DNA of 64,000 nucleotides from Gonatopus flavifemur (GCA_018340375.1 JAFFJZ010000004.1:31098001-31162000); one strand, 5' to 3'. Positions 33,931-46,915 are shown, numbered from the stretch's first letter. The notes: generated by a model not told the origin, from the letters alone. Numbers and translations: made by a program.

Positions 33931-34520
33931 CCAGGGCAGGGTTGGGTACGCATAATACGGTAGGTTTTATGCAAGGAATAATGTGCGCATAAAACTCATG
34001 CAGATAATGCAGATAACTAAAGGGGGTTTCCTGCATCATCTTTTTTTATGGTCAAGTTGGGTTATAATTTTAAAACTATGAATTGTTCACCATTTCAACC
34101 CCCATAAATATCCATTTCTTATATTCTGGATTTCGAATTTCAAGTCGGAATTAATTTTACAATGTTTTATGCATTTTCTGCATTTTCTGCGTATTCTACA
34201 TGTTTTATGCATAATCTGTGCATAGTGAACGCATATTACTTATCTCACGCGCACAGAACCCATCCCTGATCCAGGGTAACCAAGGTATAATGTAAATGAA
34301 AAATACGAGTTTCGGCGCCGTCTACAACTGGCGGGGCAACTACAGCTCACACACACAACTATACCACAAATACGTTCACACTCACACTATGATGGTGCCA
34401 TTGGTGTGAGTGTGAACGTATTTGTGGTATAGTTGTGTGTGTGAGCTGTAGTTGCCCCGCCAGTTGTAGACGGCGCCGAAACTCGTATTTTTCATTTACA
34501 TTATACCTTGAGTACCCTGG
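33931..34520. mobile_element. Near-perfect hairpin MITE (outer)
   Basis: The ends CCAGGGTAACCAAGGTATAA and, reversed, CCAGGGTACTCAAGGTATAA begin 117-bp arms (34271-34387 and 34404-34520) around a 16-bp loop, with very few mismatches. TTTGAT flanks both outer ends (33925-33930 and 34521-34526). The left end is split: the first six bases, CCAGGG at 33931-33936, are separated from the rest by a hAT-type MITE and are repeated after it as part of that insert's duplication. Confidence 0.85.
33937..34268. mobile_element. 332-bp hAT-type MITE (nested)
   Basis: Ends CAGGGTTGGGTACGC and, reversed, CAGGGATGGGTTCTG are flanked by the perfect 8-bp duplication atccaggg (33929-33936 and 34269-34276), typical of hAT transposition. 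The interior is rich in TTTTATGC/GCATAA words. There is no coding capacity. It landed within the first bases of the hairpin MITE. Confidence 0.88.
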
Positions 34521-34526
34521 TTTGAT

Positions 34527-37500
34527 CTGGTAAAAGAGAATTATAAGCAGAGTACGGAATTTGTATATTAGTATTACCAGAGAGAAAATAAGAGGGCTCA
34601 CGGGCACCTTTTCACTGATAGTAAAAGTTCCACCGGCCCTCTGACGGTTGGATCATGGAAGTTGACACACTGCAATTTTATTTTTTAATACTACAAAATC
34701 GCGCATCTCTTTTGTATACTTTTCCACACGTATTTGATTAAAATGATTTTATGTATCGATGTTGAATGCATATCATTTTTCATCATCATGAATAAGCAAA
34801 ATGAAAAATGAAAGAGGGGGTTGATGGGACAGGTTCCGTGTTCCATCCGATAAGAGGGCGCTTCACTGTGTACTATCGATGGAACCCCGGCCGTGAGCTC
34901 TCTCATCTTCTCTCTGGTATTACTGTACAAGTACTTGATAATTGACACTTTGATCAGCGGGTGTCATGAATTGAATCAATGCTATTTATTGAATACCACT
35001 GGATCGAGTTTGAATCGTTCACTGGAACGAAATTTGGATGAAAAATGTAAAAGTGTGTTGTTTTATAGTTACTAATATTGCGAAATTGATCTTTTGTGAT
35101 GAAATGTATTATTTGGAAACAATATTCATAAATCAGAAATGTTTATATTCTCAGATTTGTTAACGTTCGATTATAAATTCGTTCCAATAAACAATTCAAG
35201 TCTCTGTGGTATTTTATCAAGAATAGAATTATACTCATAACATTTTACCCTGCCTAGGGATAAAGCTGGGGCGGGAATGCATTCAATGTGATTTTATATG
35301 ACATTTTTATCAAATTGTTATAAATTTGTACAAAATATCGTTAGAAATTTGATACAAATATGATTTACAATCACATTGAGTTGATTTTCGCTTCAGTCCT
35401 AACTGGGAATATGACTTGAAGAACTGTAACCATATGGTTACTGTTCTATGGGTACTGTAAGAGAATATTCTCTTGCATAGAAAATATATTTAACGTCTAC
35501 ATATTGTTTATGAAACAATAAAAAACAACCCACAGATCTAACAAAACCAGTTACTGTCATCGAAATCCTATCCTCAACTCTGATATTACACAATTCCAAA
35601 AGCGAAATATGTACTTTTATGAGACTTATTTTATGAGGTATTACCAGTTTTGAATACATTTTCATAAAATATCTATAAAAAATTGATACATATTTTATAG
35701 CGGATAACGATTGCAATTACTTTCGGCCATTTCTACGTATGGTTAGTCTATTCCGACATGTATAGGATATTGATTCGATTTTTTTTCAATCTTTTTTGTG
35801 ATTTTTGAATTCCGGTAAATTTATTGATCTCACAGAATTTTCATATTACCAATTGAATGTTGAATATCATTGAATATTGACTAGCAGTATAGCATCATGT
35901 TTTCAAATCGCTACTCTTTATAGCATTCAGATTCATTGAATGTATCAAAGTATATTCTGTACTGGAATATTCCATTTTGAAAAACGACTGCAGAAGAATC
36001 AAAGGTGAATTCTTTTGGAACTGACATCAAAACGCTCTGAAGTTATAAGACTTCTTGTCTTGAGAATCTTCAAAAATTCTTGGTTAAGGTGAACGCCTCC
36101 ATTTATGAACCCCTTAACTCCAATTAGCGAACACTCGTTTATTTATTATATTTTCCCTATGACATATTATTTTGAATTAATTTACATACCAGTGGTTCAT
36201 TTAGTATCCAGTCAGCCATGCTTGAATGAGATTGAAGCACTGAAGGAAAAAACTATAAATCAAAAACGAACATGTTCATTAAAGGGGTCGCGTTCATAAA
36301 TAGGGTAATTTACTTAGTTGGGATTTGATATTTACTCTCTAAATTCGGGAAGTGAAAATTCCACTCTTCCTCATTAGAATACGGAGATATTGCTTTACGG
36401 AGAAGAATTTATGGTATAAATTCACTATACGCTTGTAAAGTTGGACCATGCTGACATTACGCGGAATATTATTAGGAGACCCAAGTAGCAGAAGAGGTTA
36501 GAAATGCTAAGAGCGTGTTTGGGAAATCCTACGAACATGCGTAGAACCTCAAAATGAGACTATTTCGAATAATTATGTCCTATGCACCTCCATGGAATAT
36601 CTTAACGAATTTATCCAAAATAGTCTCATTCGCATATCCCCTTCACATTCATAGAGCCACCATAGCATATTTGAGAAGTTCTTGTGCTACTTGGGGAATG
36701 ATTGTAATCATGATAGAATATAGTAAAATTGAAAAAAAGACAAAGAAGAATTACACTTTCTCAATCGTAAAAAGAGATGCATGCACATTATTTCTGGATA
36801 AGAATTGAGTGATATCAGTCACAGTGTTAGTGCAGTCCAGCATCAAAAAAATTATCGTAATCTATATTACAAAATTCTCTCAATGTTGTTGTAAAACTCG
36901 TTCTCCAAATTGAAACTTCCGACTGTGGATAGGTTTGTTGAAAATGTTATAAGGAGACGTATGATTCATTACAGAAGAACATCGAGATTCACTATAAAAC
37001 ATTAATATGAAAACAGCTATACAGTCATACACACAGGACAAAAATTAATATTACAGATTACCGAATTTATATAGTACTTGTGGGATATATTTTGTTATGT
37101 GGTTGAGAACCACAAGTATACGAGCTCTTACCATGCTCTCTCGTAAGGACAAGAATGAATATGTTATAATTTGAAATGGATATGATTCTAAGTCTCATAA
37201 TAAAATACATCCCACGAGTACCATAAGATATACCCAGACAGCACATAAAATTCTCTGAACATTTTGAAAACATGCACTTGGTTCTGCGTGTTTTGGTCTC
37301 CGGGAAGGAGGTTCTCCAAACGTTTAGAGTACCCGGATTTTGGATGCTCCTGAATACGTTTTCAACACATTTTTCTCATCGACTACGTGCTATTCTCATG
37401 ATGTTTTCCCAACGTGCTTTCATGGAAACTAACTTTTAAAAACATGTGTTCAGCTTCGCACGACTTTATGGAAACCTTCATTAAACACGTTCCCTGAACG

Positions 37501-38484
37501 TCGCACGGTGCACATGAATAGAAGTAACTGGGACATTTGCACGTACCTGAGACATACATGTCACGTTCTCAAAACATCCTGAGACGTTATTTGCACGTTC
37601 TCTGTGTAACCAAGTACGTTGTCTGAACGTTCAAAAAATATCGCGGTGTTGTATGAGTAATAATTCATAATATAAACTTTCCTCCGTGCAGATAATATAT
37701 ATGCATTTGAAATCTGACCCACACGGAGAAAATACAATGATAGGCAAAATAAATCATACACTACTTACAAATATGTCGTAGATAATGAATTGTTTCACGT
37801 CAAATTCAGCATATTCTTCGTCATATCAGATTTCTTGCATCTGGATACAACCTCATACTTCCCTCTATCCTGTAATTACCATTTTGTTCAGTCAAAGAAT
37901 AATTGCAATTTTGTGAGCAGTGTGGGATTTATTTTGTCCATCACTGTATAAGAGAGTGGTATTTATTTTTGAAAGTCGGAATATTTCAGATGCTATCCCA
38001 TGGAATGGTGCTCTGACATGAAAAGATGACCTGTGTTAACCGTCAGCTTCCTGTGACAACATTGATCCGTACCACCAAGCAGGGTTCGCCAAATTTCTGC
38101 CACCTATGGTCTTAACCAGGAATATATCCGGTTTTAACCAGCTTGGATTATTTCCCAAAATTTTGGTCGGAATGTTCAAAATGAAAATACACGCTGAGAG
38201 AATAGTGAAGAAATGATAATAATATGGAAAGGACTTAACTATAAATAGTAAACTGATTATTACACTGAGGAAAAACTTCAATTATATTTAATAAATATTG
38301 TTTTGAATACGGCGAATTGGATATTATTTTCATAGGGTGGAATTTTATTTCAATTAACCTATATTTATTTGCTGTGAATAAATGAAAATCGCATTTTTAT
38401 TGATTAAATATTCTTCGTTAATAGGAAGCGAATTTCACTCCAGTGGAATAATATTCAATTAGATTAAACAAATATTTAGGTCGA
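34527..38484. other. Intronic DNA without a recognised gene
   Basis: Open frames here are short and featureless. Around 36087-36310, an outer GGTGAACGCCTCCATTTATG and, reversed, ACCCTATTTATGAACGCGAC may be decayed TIRs, but the match is loose. Repeated words such as ACGTTC and CTGAACGTT occur at 37240-37640. Nothing firmer can be said. Confidence 0.4.
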
Positions 38485-38640
38485 ACGAAAATGGTCTGAT
38501 TATTTCTTCATAATTTCTCGTAAAAGTAATTTTTTCTCATAAAAGGCCCAATTCCTTGAGAAATTGTGACAAAATCTCATAATTTCTCGGAGAATGAGGA
38601 CTTTTATGAGAAATTATGAAAAAATAAGAGATCATTTTCG
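38485..38640. repeat. Hairpin MITE
   Basis: CGAAAATGGTCTGATTATTTC on the left is matched, reversed, by CGAAAATGATCTCTTATTTTT on the right, and both arms continue with CATAATTTCTC. There is no coding capacity. Confidence 0.6.
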
Positions 38641-38720
38641 CCAGGGCTATTGAAAGAAAGAATTTTTTAATATAATTCCACTGTTTTCTGAGTGCATGTT
38701 TTAGGGCCATTCATTGCTTC

Positions 38721-38852
38721 AAAAGTTATTAGATTTCTCCGACCAGTTCCCTCTGTAATAGCTGAGTTAAATTCAAAATAATCAGTACCTGCATTTTTTT
38801 CATCTGTTCCCGGAAAAACTGGTGGGAGAGATCTAGGAATTTAATAACTTTG
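38721..38852. repeat. Hairpin repeat
   Basis: AAAGTTATTAGATTTCTCCG with ACCAGTT on the left pairs with, reversed, AAAGTTATTAAATTCCTAGA and CCACCAGTTTTTCC on the right. It is probably a decayed MITE. Confidence 0.5.
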
Positions 38853-39686
38853 ACCGAAGGTATCAAATGCCGTTGAATTGTGAAATCTCTTTATGTGTTA
38901 TACAAGATTATTATAACTTTATCAAAGGGTTTGACAATGAAATTCAAGGCAATGTAACAATCGACTGATAGCTCATCGGTTGTACATGAAAGTCTGTATG
39001 CAAAATTATGTCCATTCAATTTATCAACGTGATCTTAAAGTGTTTGAGTCAAAGAATTCAAACATCTAATTATTTTTGTGAACTTCGTTTGTTATCAACA
39101 ATTCGAGTGTGTATAATTGTTTTCTGAGTATAGAGAAAAACTGTTCGAACAAAATAAGTTTCTGTTATTGTGAGCAAGGAACATTGTTCACAAATTTTTT
39201 TTAATATTCTCAGTATTTTTTCAAATAGATAAATTAAATAATTCGTTCGAATGAATAATAACAATATCCAAAAAATGTTGAACCAAAGTTCTTTCTTCAC
39301 GACAACAGAATGTGTTTTTATTTGAACAATTTTTCTCTAACCTGTGTCATTGAATTATTCTAAACAATTGGATCGTTTATAACAAGCAAACAACCACGAA
39401 TGTGACAAAAATAACTGGATATGCTGATTATCCGATCTAAAAACCTCAGGATCACATTGATAAATTGAATGAACTTGATGTTACATATGGACTCTTATGT
39501 ATAGCCGATGAACTAGATATACAATACTGAAACTTCCTCACACATCACCAATAATCGCAGTAAAGTTTCAAATACACCACATGTTTTAGTGAGGTCATCG
39601 TGAATTTCGATATAAATTGTAGTAAGGATGCTGCTTTTAGCAATTCCATGTTCTATCCGAAGTATCACCGAAGAAAAATGAAGATG

Positions 39687-39924
39687 TACACGGAAAAAAA
39701 TGTTTCATAAGATTTACTACTAACGCGTTCAGTAAAATACAGCACTATTAGAATTTCTCGTAATATTTATAAGAGTTCTAGTAAAATCTACGATGGTCGC
39801 AGTCAAAATTACTACCGCAGTAGTAGATTTGACTACAGTTCTAGTAAATATTAACAGAAATTCTACTAGTGCCGTATTTTACCGCCCTCGTTGGTAAATT
39901 TTATTAAACAGTTTTTTCCGTGTA
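39687..39924. mobile_element. MITE with TACACGGAAAAAA ends
   Basis: TACACGGAAAAAAATGTTTC on the left and, reversed, TACACGGAAAAAACTGTTTA on the right are inverted ends. Internal words TAGTAAAAT and AGTAGATTT are also palindromically arranged. There is no coding capacity. Confidence 0.7.
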
Positions 39925-40001
39925 TATTCTTCTCACCGCAGTAAAAAAATAAAGATAACTTTCTGTCTCTAACAACAGAATGATGATAGGAGTCTGCTGA
40001 A

Positions 40002-42519
40002 TAGGGGTGCACGAGACGATATTCTCGCCGATATTCTAAAGGTATCGTCTCGGTATTGAGAAATATGGTAAGACTTGGGTATCGTCTCGGCATAGTATCG
40101 GTATCGTCTCGGCATAGTATCGGTATCGTCTCGACGGTATCGACAAAATATATGTTTCTGAAGTTTGAATCGTTTATTGAAACGAATTAGTAATTGAATA
40201 ACAAAACAATCGATAGCTCGAAGCCTAAGATCTTTCAGTGAACTCTTGAAACACTTTCTCCTGCTCAAAATAGTTTATTTAAAAAAATGGATATGCGGTA
40301 TTCATCAGATTTCATTAGATTGAATTCTCATTCCATTCCAAAAGAAGGATTCAAACTTCAACTAGGTACATGAAAATATTCTGTTCAACAATATTACTCA
40401 TAAAATGAATAGTTTAGAGGACTGCAGTTCAATTCCCAATAAATATTCATAAACCTCGAGATCATTAAAGTATTCATGAATTCAAAAGGATGCAAAAAAA
40501 ACCTAAAGAATTAATGGAGCATTCCATGTTAGAAGTTTTTCGAAACCAAAGGATTCATTCTATTCATGTTCATATATAATTGCATACAATTAAATTTTAG
40601 TAATGATAATTTACGATCATTTTTGCTGACACACTTCAGTGAAAATATTCACATCTGAAAAAATTTTTAAATTGAATAATTAATGAAGTGAATCATCTTC
40701 AAAGTGTCGGTTATAAAGACTGCGAACTGACAATTCACAAATACTATTGGACCAACTGAACTTCATTGACTATCTCAAGCAATACTAAATCTAGATTTAT
40801 GAATCTTGCATTAAAGGTACTCGAGCGTATCATAATTTTATTCGTCGCTAATTTACATATTAAAAAGAGACGAAGTCATGTATGGAAAAATGATAGATGA
40901 TTGTCGCTCGAGACCCTTTAAGCATTTATATTCTAGTTACATCAGTACATTCGTATTAGATTATCAATCCTATCGAAGCAGATCATTAAATCTCGAATTC
41001 ACCACAGAATTTAGCATGAATAGGAACATATATCCCACACAGACAAAAAGAGCTCTTTTAGATATCTAAAAGATGTCTCTGAAAACTGCAAGAGCTCTTG
41101 CAAGACCTTTCCAAAAGATCTCTTTTCGTGAGCGAAAAGATGTCTTATGCAACACCAATAGATATCTTTCAGTTGTCTTCAAGAAATCTAAAAGACATCT
41201 TCAAGAAATGTTTAAGAATTCTCAATGATTTCTTGGAGATTTCTTGAAAGTATTATCAAAATGTCTTGATTAAAATATTAAAATATCCATAACCATACGA
41301 ATTCATTCATTATTTTGATTTATTAATTTGAATAAAGGCTTCCTAAAACATATGAGGTGTTTGCATATAATTCGAATGCAAAAATACTTCAAGCATTTTT
41401 CATGCATGTATATAACCTAAATTCAAAATATTCCAACATTCAATTCCACTAACTTGAATCTGAATTTCGATACATTCTATCTTGCACAAAAATGTGAAAT
41501 TTGATGGAAATTTAATTCACGTACGTACATAAAAAATGAAGTACAATGGATAAAATAATAAATTGATATCCCTCTAATATATGATTCTGCATAATGATAG
41601 GTTAGTTTTTGCAAATATGATCATTCGCTACAAAACAAAATATATTATTGTAATGTAATTGGTTACACGTTTCTTTTCTGCGGCAATACTTTTATTATCC
41701 AGTATTGGATCTTGAATGTTTATGTATATATAATTAATTATATATAATTAATATTGCACAATATCATCGGCGTCGTCGTTCCTCACTGCACACGTTAAAC
41801 AAATGCGCGGGACACTGTGAATAACTATACGTGAATTACTGCAATGTCCTCTCTAATTCTCTTTGATCTAATTGGTCTATTGGGATTGTTCTAAAAGTGC
41901 TCTTGAAGATATCTTCAAGAAATCTTTATGAGTGTTCTTGAATATATCTCAATTACAGTTGTCTTATAGAACTCGCGCAGCAAGAGATCTTTCATATGAG
42001 AAATGTCTTGAAGATACATGAATTCAGGACTCTTTTAGACGCCTTGAAGAACTGCTTGCTGTGTGGGATGTTTCTATTCTATGAATGTCAATAACTGTAG
42101 TTAGTGACGTTTTCATTTCAAGATTGGAATCATGACCACACAGAACGAAAATTCGAAAAGAATTCATAATGAGTTCTTCAAGTCTCAATTGGTTTATTTA
42201 TAAACTCTTTCTGATCTGGTATGGGCATTATTTTTGTACGTCCTAGAAATGAAATTCACTTGATTTCATCAAATATCAATATAATGTCCCATAAATAAAA
42301 AAGTATAAATTATGTCATATGTAAAAATTCTAATTAATTTTTTTCATTTTCCTTTATCAAAAAATATTTCAAAGTATCGACGATATTCTCGAGTATCGAG
42401 TCCTCAGTCTCGGTATCGTCTCGATTCCAATAATGAAAGTATCGTCTCGGTCTCATCTCGTATTTTCGAGATGAGACCAAGACGAGACCAATACTAATCT
42501 CGGGTCTCGTGCACCCCTA
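40002..42519. mobile_element. 2.5-kb non-autonomous hAT-like element
   Basis: TIRs TAGGGGTGCACGAGAC match perfectly at both ends. They are flanked by ctgctgaa (39994-40001) and ctgctgag (42520-42527), a 7/8 hAT-type target duplication. Subterminal regions carry repeated words GGTATCGTCTCGG in both arms, which may bind a transposase. No transposase is detectable. A second element (41034-42067) is inserted inside. Confidence 0.82.
41034..42067. mobile_element. Nested element with CCCACACAG ends
   Basis: CCCACACAGACAAAAAGAGC on the left and, reversed, CCCACACAGCAAGCAGTTCT on the right are short inverted ends. Subterminal AGAGCTCTTTTAGATATCTA and TCTAAAAGACATCT words are shared with the smaller palindromic element at 46187-46414, suggesting a related family. 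There is no coding capacity. Confidence 0.55.
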
Positions 42520-42544
42520 CTGCTGAGACTTTGAGCAAAGGATA

Positions 42545-42796
42545 TACAGGAAAAAAAATCTAAGAAATTAGACTTCTTTGAATCTAAGGAATTGTTATTT
42601 GAATAGGTCCAAATAAATATATTTCTTCGACAGAAATAAATATTTTGTTCATCCGGAAAATTGTATTATTTGATTCTTTATTCAAATAAAACATCTGTTC
42701 GTATCAAAGAAATATCCGTTTTCTTCAAAGAAATATTTATTTGGACCTATTCAAATAACAATTGCTTAGATTCGAGACAATGCTTTTTTCTGTGTA
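42545..42796. mobile_element. Palindromic MITE
   Basis: Left ACAGGAAAAAAAATCTAAG and right, reversed, ACACAGAAAAAAGCATTGTC frame matching inner arms, each with GTTATTTGAATAGGTCCAAA (one reversed). It belongs to the same family as 24818-25050. TA-like flanks are present. Confidence 0.7.
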
Positions 42797-43149
42797 TAGC
42801 TCGGAAAATTTTCGGCTGGATTTTTTCGACGCGACTTTAATGGACACAAGAATTGGATTGATTATAATCCATTGAAAATCCAAATATCTATCCCGAAAAT
42901 TTTCCCAACTGGATTTCAGTTTGAGAAATTTTGATAAAATTCGAATTGAAATTTTTCTAACAGGAGGGAGAGGCAAAATAATATGCTTGCAGCAAGTTCA
43001 GATAATAATTTTTTATAATTTGGTGTAATTTTTCATTCTTACCGTTTCTGCCAATTTCGGCAATTTTAGCCGGTTCAAACCAATATTTGTCACTGGCTAG
43101 GATATAATTGATAAAAGCCGGTGTTTTTCAAACCCTGGCCTTCATGTAT

Positions 43150-43760
43150 AATATTCCTTCACAGGCAGAAGTATAACAGATATATCGTGATCCCTGATGA
43201 ACAGTCTGCTACTCTTGGTTCTTTCAAGCAGAACCACAGGCTAATAATAGTATGAATCTTCCAAGGTCTAATCAAGGAGAATGGTTCAAATTCATACGCG
43301 ATATTATGAATGAATTCTTATCGGATATACCATAACCCCCTTACAGATAATCTACTACTATCAGGTTCTTCTACTAGAGTCGTTGGCAAATGATCAAATG
43401 GATCATATCGAGTGTGCTCAAGGAAAAAAGTTTGAGTTTATTCGCAATCTCTTCACATACCAGAATTTCAGAGATGTATCATACGTGCTGACGGACAGTC
43501 GACTACTGTTGATCCCTCCAATCAAAGTCGTAGGCAATTGATGAGGAAGATCATACCAAGCCTGCTCAAGGATGATTATTAAAGTTGATATGCGATTTCT
43601 TTACAGGTAAAAGTATAATGGATACCATAACCCTCAACGGACAGTCTGCTAGTATCTACTGTTTTGCACCCAGAATCGTGAACGAATGATAAAACAGATA
43701 GTATCAAGCCTGCTCGAGAAGAAGTGAATGGATAAAATATCACCCTTCTTGCATACCCTG
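43150..43760. repeat. ~148-bp degenerate tandem repeat, four copies
   Basis: Phrases of the type GGACAGTCTGCTACT occur near 43200, 43345, 43494 and 43641, followed in each unit by (C)AGAGTCGT.GGCAA and ATCATA.CAAGCCTGCTC. Indels vary the unit length between 145 and 150 bp. Confidence 0.7.
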
Positions 43761-44003
43761 ATCGATAATGACTACACTTGAACCAGACTAAAGCGACCGG
43801 AGATGTAGTTCATTTTGAAATAACTGTTCAAATCTTCTTCCATTTCTCTTCAGGAAGAAAACTATAAAGGGATGTCTCATAAGAAAAAGTACATTGAATA
43901 TGGTTTTATTGTTTGTGTACACGGAGAGAAGAACACAGTGTGGAACGCTGTGAGTCACGGTGCTGGTGCGCGTGAGAGAGAAATAGGATTTTCTGACGTG
44001 CAT

Positions 44004-44195
44004 GGTGACTATTGTATGAATATAAATAAGGACAAAACAAAATTCATGATTTGTACAACAGCAAAAACATCAAGAAGAACGGAAATCAAAATAGATGCAG
44101 AGACAATTCAGCAAGTTCTCGAATCTGAGATATTTTATACAACCAGGGCCAGAGAATATCTGTATACATTGAAACGAAGAAACTTATTTGATTAA
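44004..44195 (+). pseudogene. LINE reverse transcriptase scrap
   Basis: The frame reads DYCMNINKDKTKFMICTTAK, the segment after the active site of LINE reverse transcriptases (typically YGM.IN..KTK.M). IKIDAETIQQVLE follows, and a stop comes at 44193-44195. DEYCMNI occurs at the equivalent place in the minus-strand LINE at 16341-16754, so both may come from one family. Nothing else of the element survives nearby. Confidence 0.6.
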
Positions 44196-45440
44196 TTCAA
44201 TACAAGATGTGTTTATAAGTTTAATATAACTTAATGATTACTGGTTACCTTACAAATTAATCACATCAATTATAATTCAAATTCTGATGTCCGCGAGTCC
44301 ATGGGTCTGCACAGCTGAAATCTATCTTTCGATGAAGGACCTGTGACGAAGACGAAAATTTTCAAATCAGAAGGTTATATGATGCTTATACTCGTATATC
44401 AACCGCATAGTTTGTTGAGCGCTTGCGAGAAACGAACTGAGCGTTGGAAACAATACCGAAGGGTGGCGCTTTGACATTGGACGCGAGAATTTTTGTATGG
44501 AAACGTATAATCAAGGATCATGGCTAGCCTGAGCCAAGCTTTGACCAGGCTTGGCACTACAGTGGGTACTCATTTCTTCTGAACGTTGTCAACGTTTGGA
44601 TTATTATTCAGCCGTTCTTTGAAATTGTTCGTATGAAGTTAATTTCTTTTGTCCAAACGATATTGAGACAACGATGAACCATGATTGGCACAATCTTGAG
44701 CCAATGATAGATTAATCAATGGAAATTATGATTCCTAACATTGATGTAACATTGTGCCACTTTTCAGTCAACGTTGGCTCGATATAGATTTCTAAGCCTT
44801 GGATGTCAGCATTGCGCCTATCTATTCTTCATCGTCAGTATTGGTGCAAGCAAGAAATTTTTACGTGGGTATCTATCACCGGATGCTGGGGGAGAGACAG
44901 AGACAACAATACTTCCATGGCATTGGAAACCCACCCGAAAAATTGGATAACAAAATTGATTTTGTTGAGAAGAAATTGATGATGGAGAAAATGATCATAT
45001 TTTGATCGCATGAAAATTTTAAACATCTATATCTCAGTATTGCACGAACGGATGCAGTTCATAGTGTGCTTGATCGAAAGTTTATAGTCGAATTACATCA
45101 TAAAAGTGTAATTGTTTTTTCGTAACATACAATGTATGTCCAGTTAGTGTGGGTTAAAGATTTTTTGACTATAGAAAATCTCGGTTTACGTATATAGATA
45201 CAAGGTAGCGCACGATTTCTGTTTTTTTCACTTACATTTTTCTTTTCAGTGTTTTTTTCGTGCACTCAACGTCAAGACTCTATCGTGTCTCTTGAGAATG
45301 TTTAATTTTAAGGTGATACATTGATCCTCTGAAGAGATAACCAGAACCATTGGTCAGAAAAGGACACAAACAAAAATATTCTAACAAATTATTCGAAATG
45401 AAGTAATGAAATCATAATATCGCTCTATAGAAAATATATG
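44196..45440. other. No recognised gene
   Basis: Contains short frames without recognisable domains (for example 44799-45005). Words GAGCCAA.CTTTG and GGCACAATCTTGAGCCAA recur near 44525 and 44690, which may be a decayed repeat. Nothing further can be supported. Confidence 0.4.
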
Positions 45441-45443
45441 CCT

Positions 45444-45649
45444 ATAAAAAAAGGCAGGTCACAGTTATCAAATGATATTCTTGAATATGACCAATTAAAT
45501 ATTCGATTACATTAATTGAATATCAATAATATCTATCAAATATTCGATAATTATGAACATTATTGAATATTCGATTAATGTTATCGAATATTTGATTGGT
45601 CATATTCAAAAATATCATTTGATAACTGTTACCAGCCTTTTGTTCAGTG
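45444..45649. mobile_element. Palindromic MITE (copy 2 of 26381-26642)
   Basis: AAAAAAAGGCAGGTCACAGT begins the left arm and TTCAGTG with a TA flank closes the right. Inner sequence (GATATTCTTGAATATGACCA, TATTCGAT) matches copy 1, but in inverted orientation and about 55 bp shorter. The left terminal CACTG is eroded. Confidence 0.8.
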
Positions 45650-45914
45650 TATGCAGACCTTTTTTGAGTGATAAAAATGGTCTGTATAGAGCAATATTTT
45701 GATTTCATTGCTTGAATCCCGAATAATTTGTCAGGAAAAATTTGGCTCGTATTACATCGTCAGGCACAGGGTACAAGGTCCCATATAATAAAAAAATACT
45801 ACATTCACTAGCACCATCTGAAACTTGGACGCAACTAAGGATCACACAGGAGTATCCGTGTATATGGATACGACTGCATGTTTGTGCTAGTAGGAGCGAC
45901 CTATCGCCACCTAC

Positions 45915-46055
45915 ATCCCTAACAGCACATCCACCGACTTCCACGTCGCATCCCCGTGAACTCCACGTGGATAAATGGTGGACGTGGATAGAACGTGGAT
46001 GAACGGAGATTCCACGCGGAGGCAACGTAGAGGCAACGAAGAAATGTCCGGTGCC
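45915..46055. repeat. Hairpin repeat related to 22555-22651
   Basis: CCCTAACAGCACATCCACCG and, reversed, CACCGGACATTTCTTCGTTG bracket repeated CCACGTGGA and ATCCACGT words. The CCCTAACAG start and CAACGAAG..TGTCC end resemble the 97-bp hairpin at 22555. Confidence 0.45.
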
Positions 46056-46186
46056 TTACGGGATCTCGGGCGGTTTTAACTGCAAACTAATTGCTCCATC
46101 AGGACCTTGGGTACCCTGGTCAGGGATTTCTGGGTATCTCCTCAATTCTAAATGGAAAGTACTACGCAAACATCCTTCTGTAACTT

Positions 46187-46414
46187 CCCACATAACAATT
46201 CATGTCTCGCGATGTCTTTTAGATAAGTCTAAGATGTCTTGCGCAACACATTTAGATGTCTTTTAGACGTCTAAAACTCTTCTTTGGTTCAAAAGATATC
46301 TAAAAGACCTCCAAAAGAGGGCTTCGAAGACATCTGCAAAGATATCTAAATGTGTTGCGCAAGACATCTTAAACTTATCGAAAAGACATCGCAAGACATG
46401 AATTGTTATGTGGG
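46187..46414. mobile_element. 228-bp palindromic MITE
   Basis: CCCACATAACAATTCATGTC at the left is matched, reversed, by CCCACATAACAATTCATGTC at the right. The arms continue through GATGTCTTTT and TGCGCAACACATTTAGAT. It is non-coding and related in sequence words to 41034-42067. Confidence 0.8.
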
Positions 46415-46915
46415 TTTGTACTTCCAGTGGCACGGGTTAAGCTCATCACCTAGAACTTGGGTTTCACTCACATTATTTTCTCATGGGAGAGAAACATTCC
46501 AAAGGGTGGCACCTAAAAACAGTTGAAAATAGTTCCTTCTATATAGATAAGGACTACCCTACTATACTGCCATTCTAAGCCAAAACGCCGTATGTCAACA
46601 AAATTTTCCTGCGTATTTTTTTACATATTCATATTCGAATGGGCTTTTGATGTGTCTTTCGATCCAAATAACCTTTACACTATCGAAAACTATTTGGAAA
46701 ACTAATTGAGGAGTCACAGTGTTCGTATGATTAAACGTGTACAAGTTGAATAAAATGCTTAATATCTTGAGACAACAAAATTTTGACATGAGACCTTTCG
46801 GCTCAGGATGACAGTATATATATTAGTGACAAGCACCTGGAGTATAGCAATTCTCCTAGTCTTTAATATCTGTCAAGAAGTAAAATACATATCATGTATA
46901 GGAGGAGAACATATA

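Noticed and set aside
36087..36310. A TIR element around CATTTATGAAC words
   Set aside because: The inverted similarity is short and out of register, with no target duplication.
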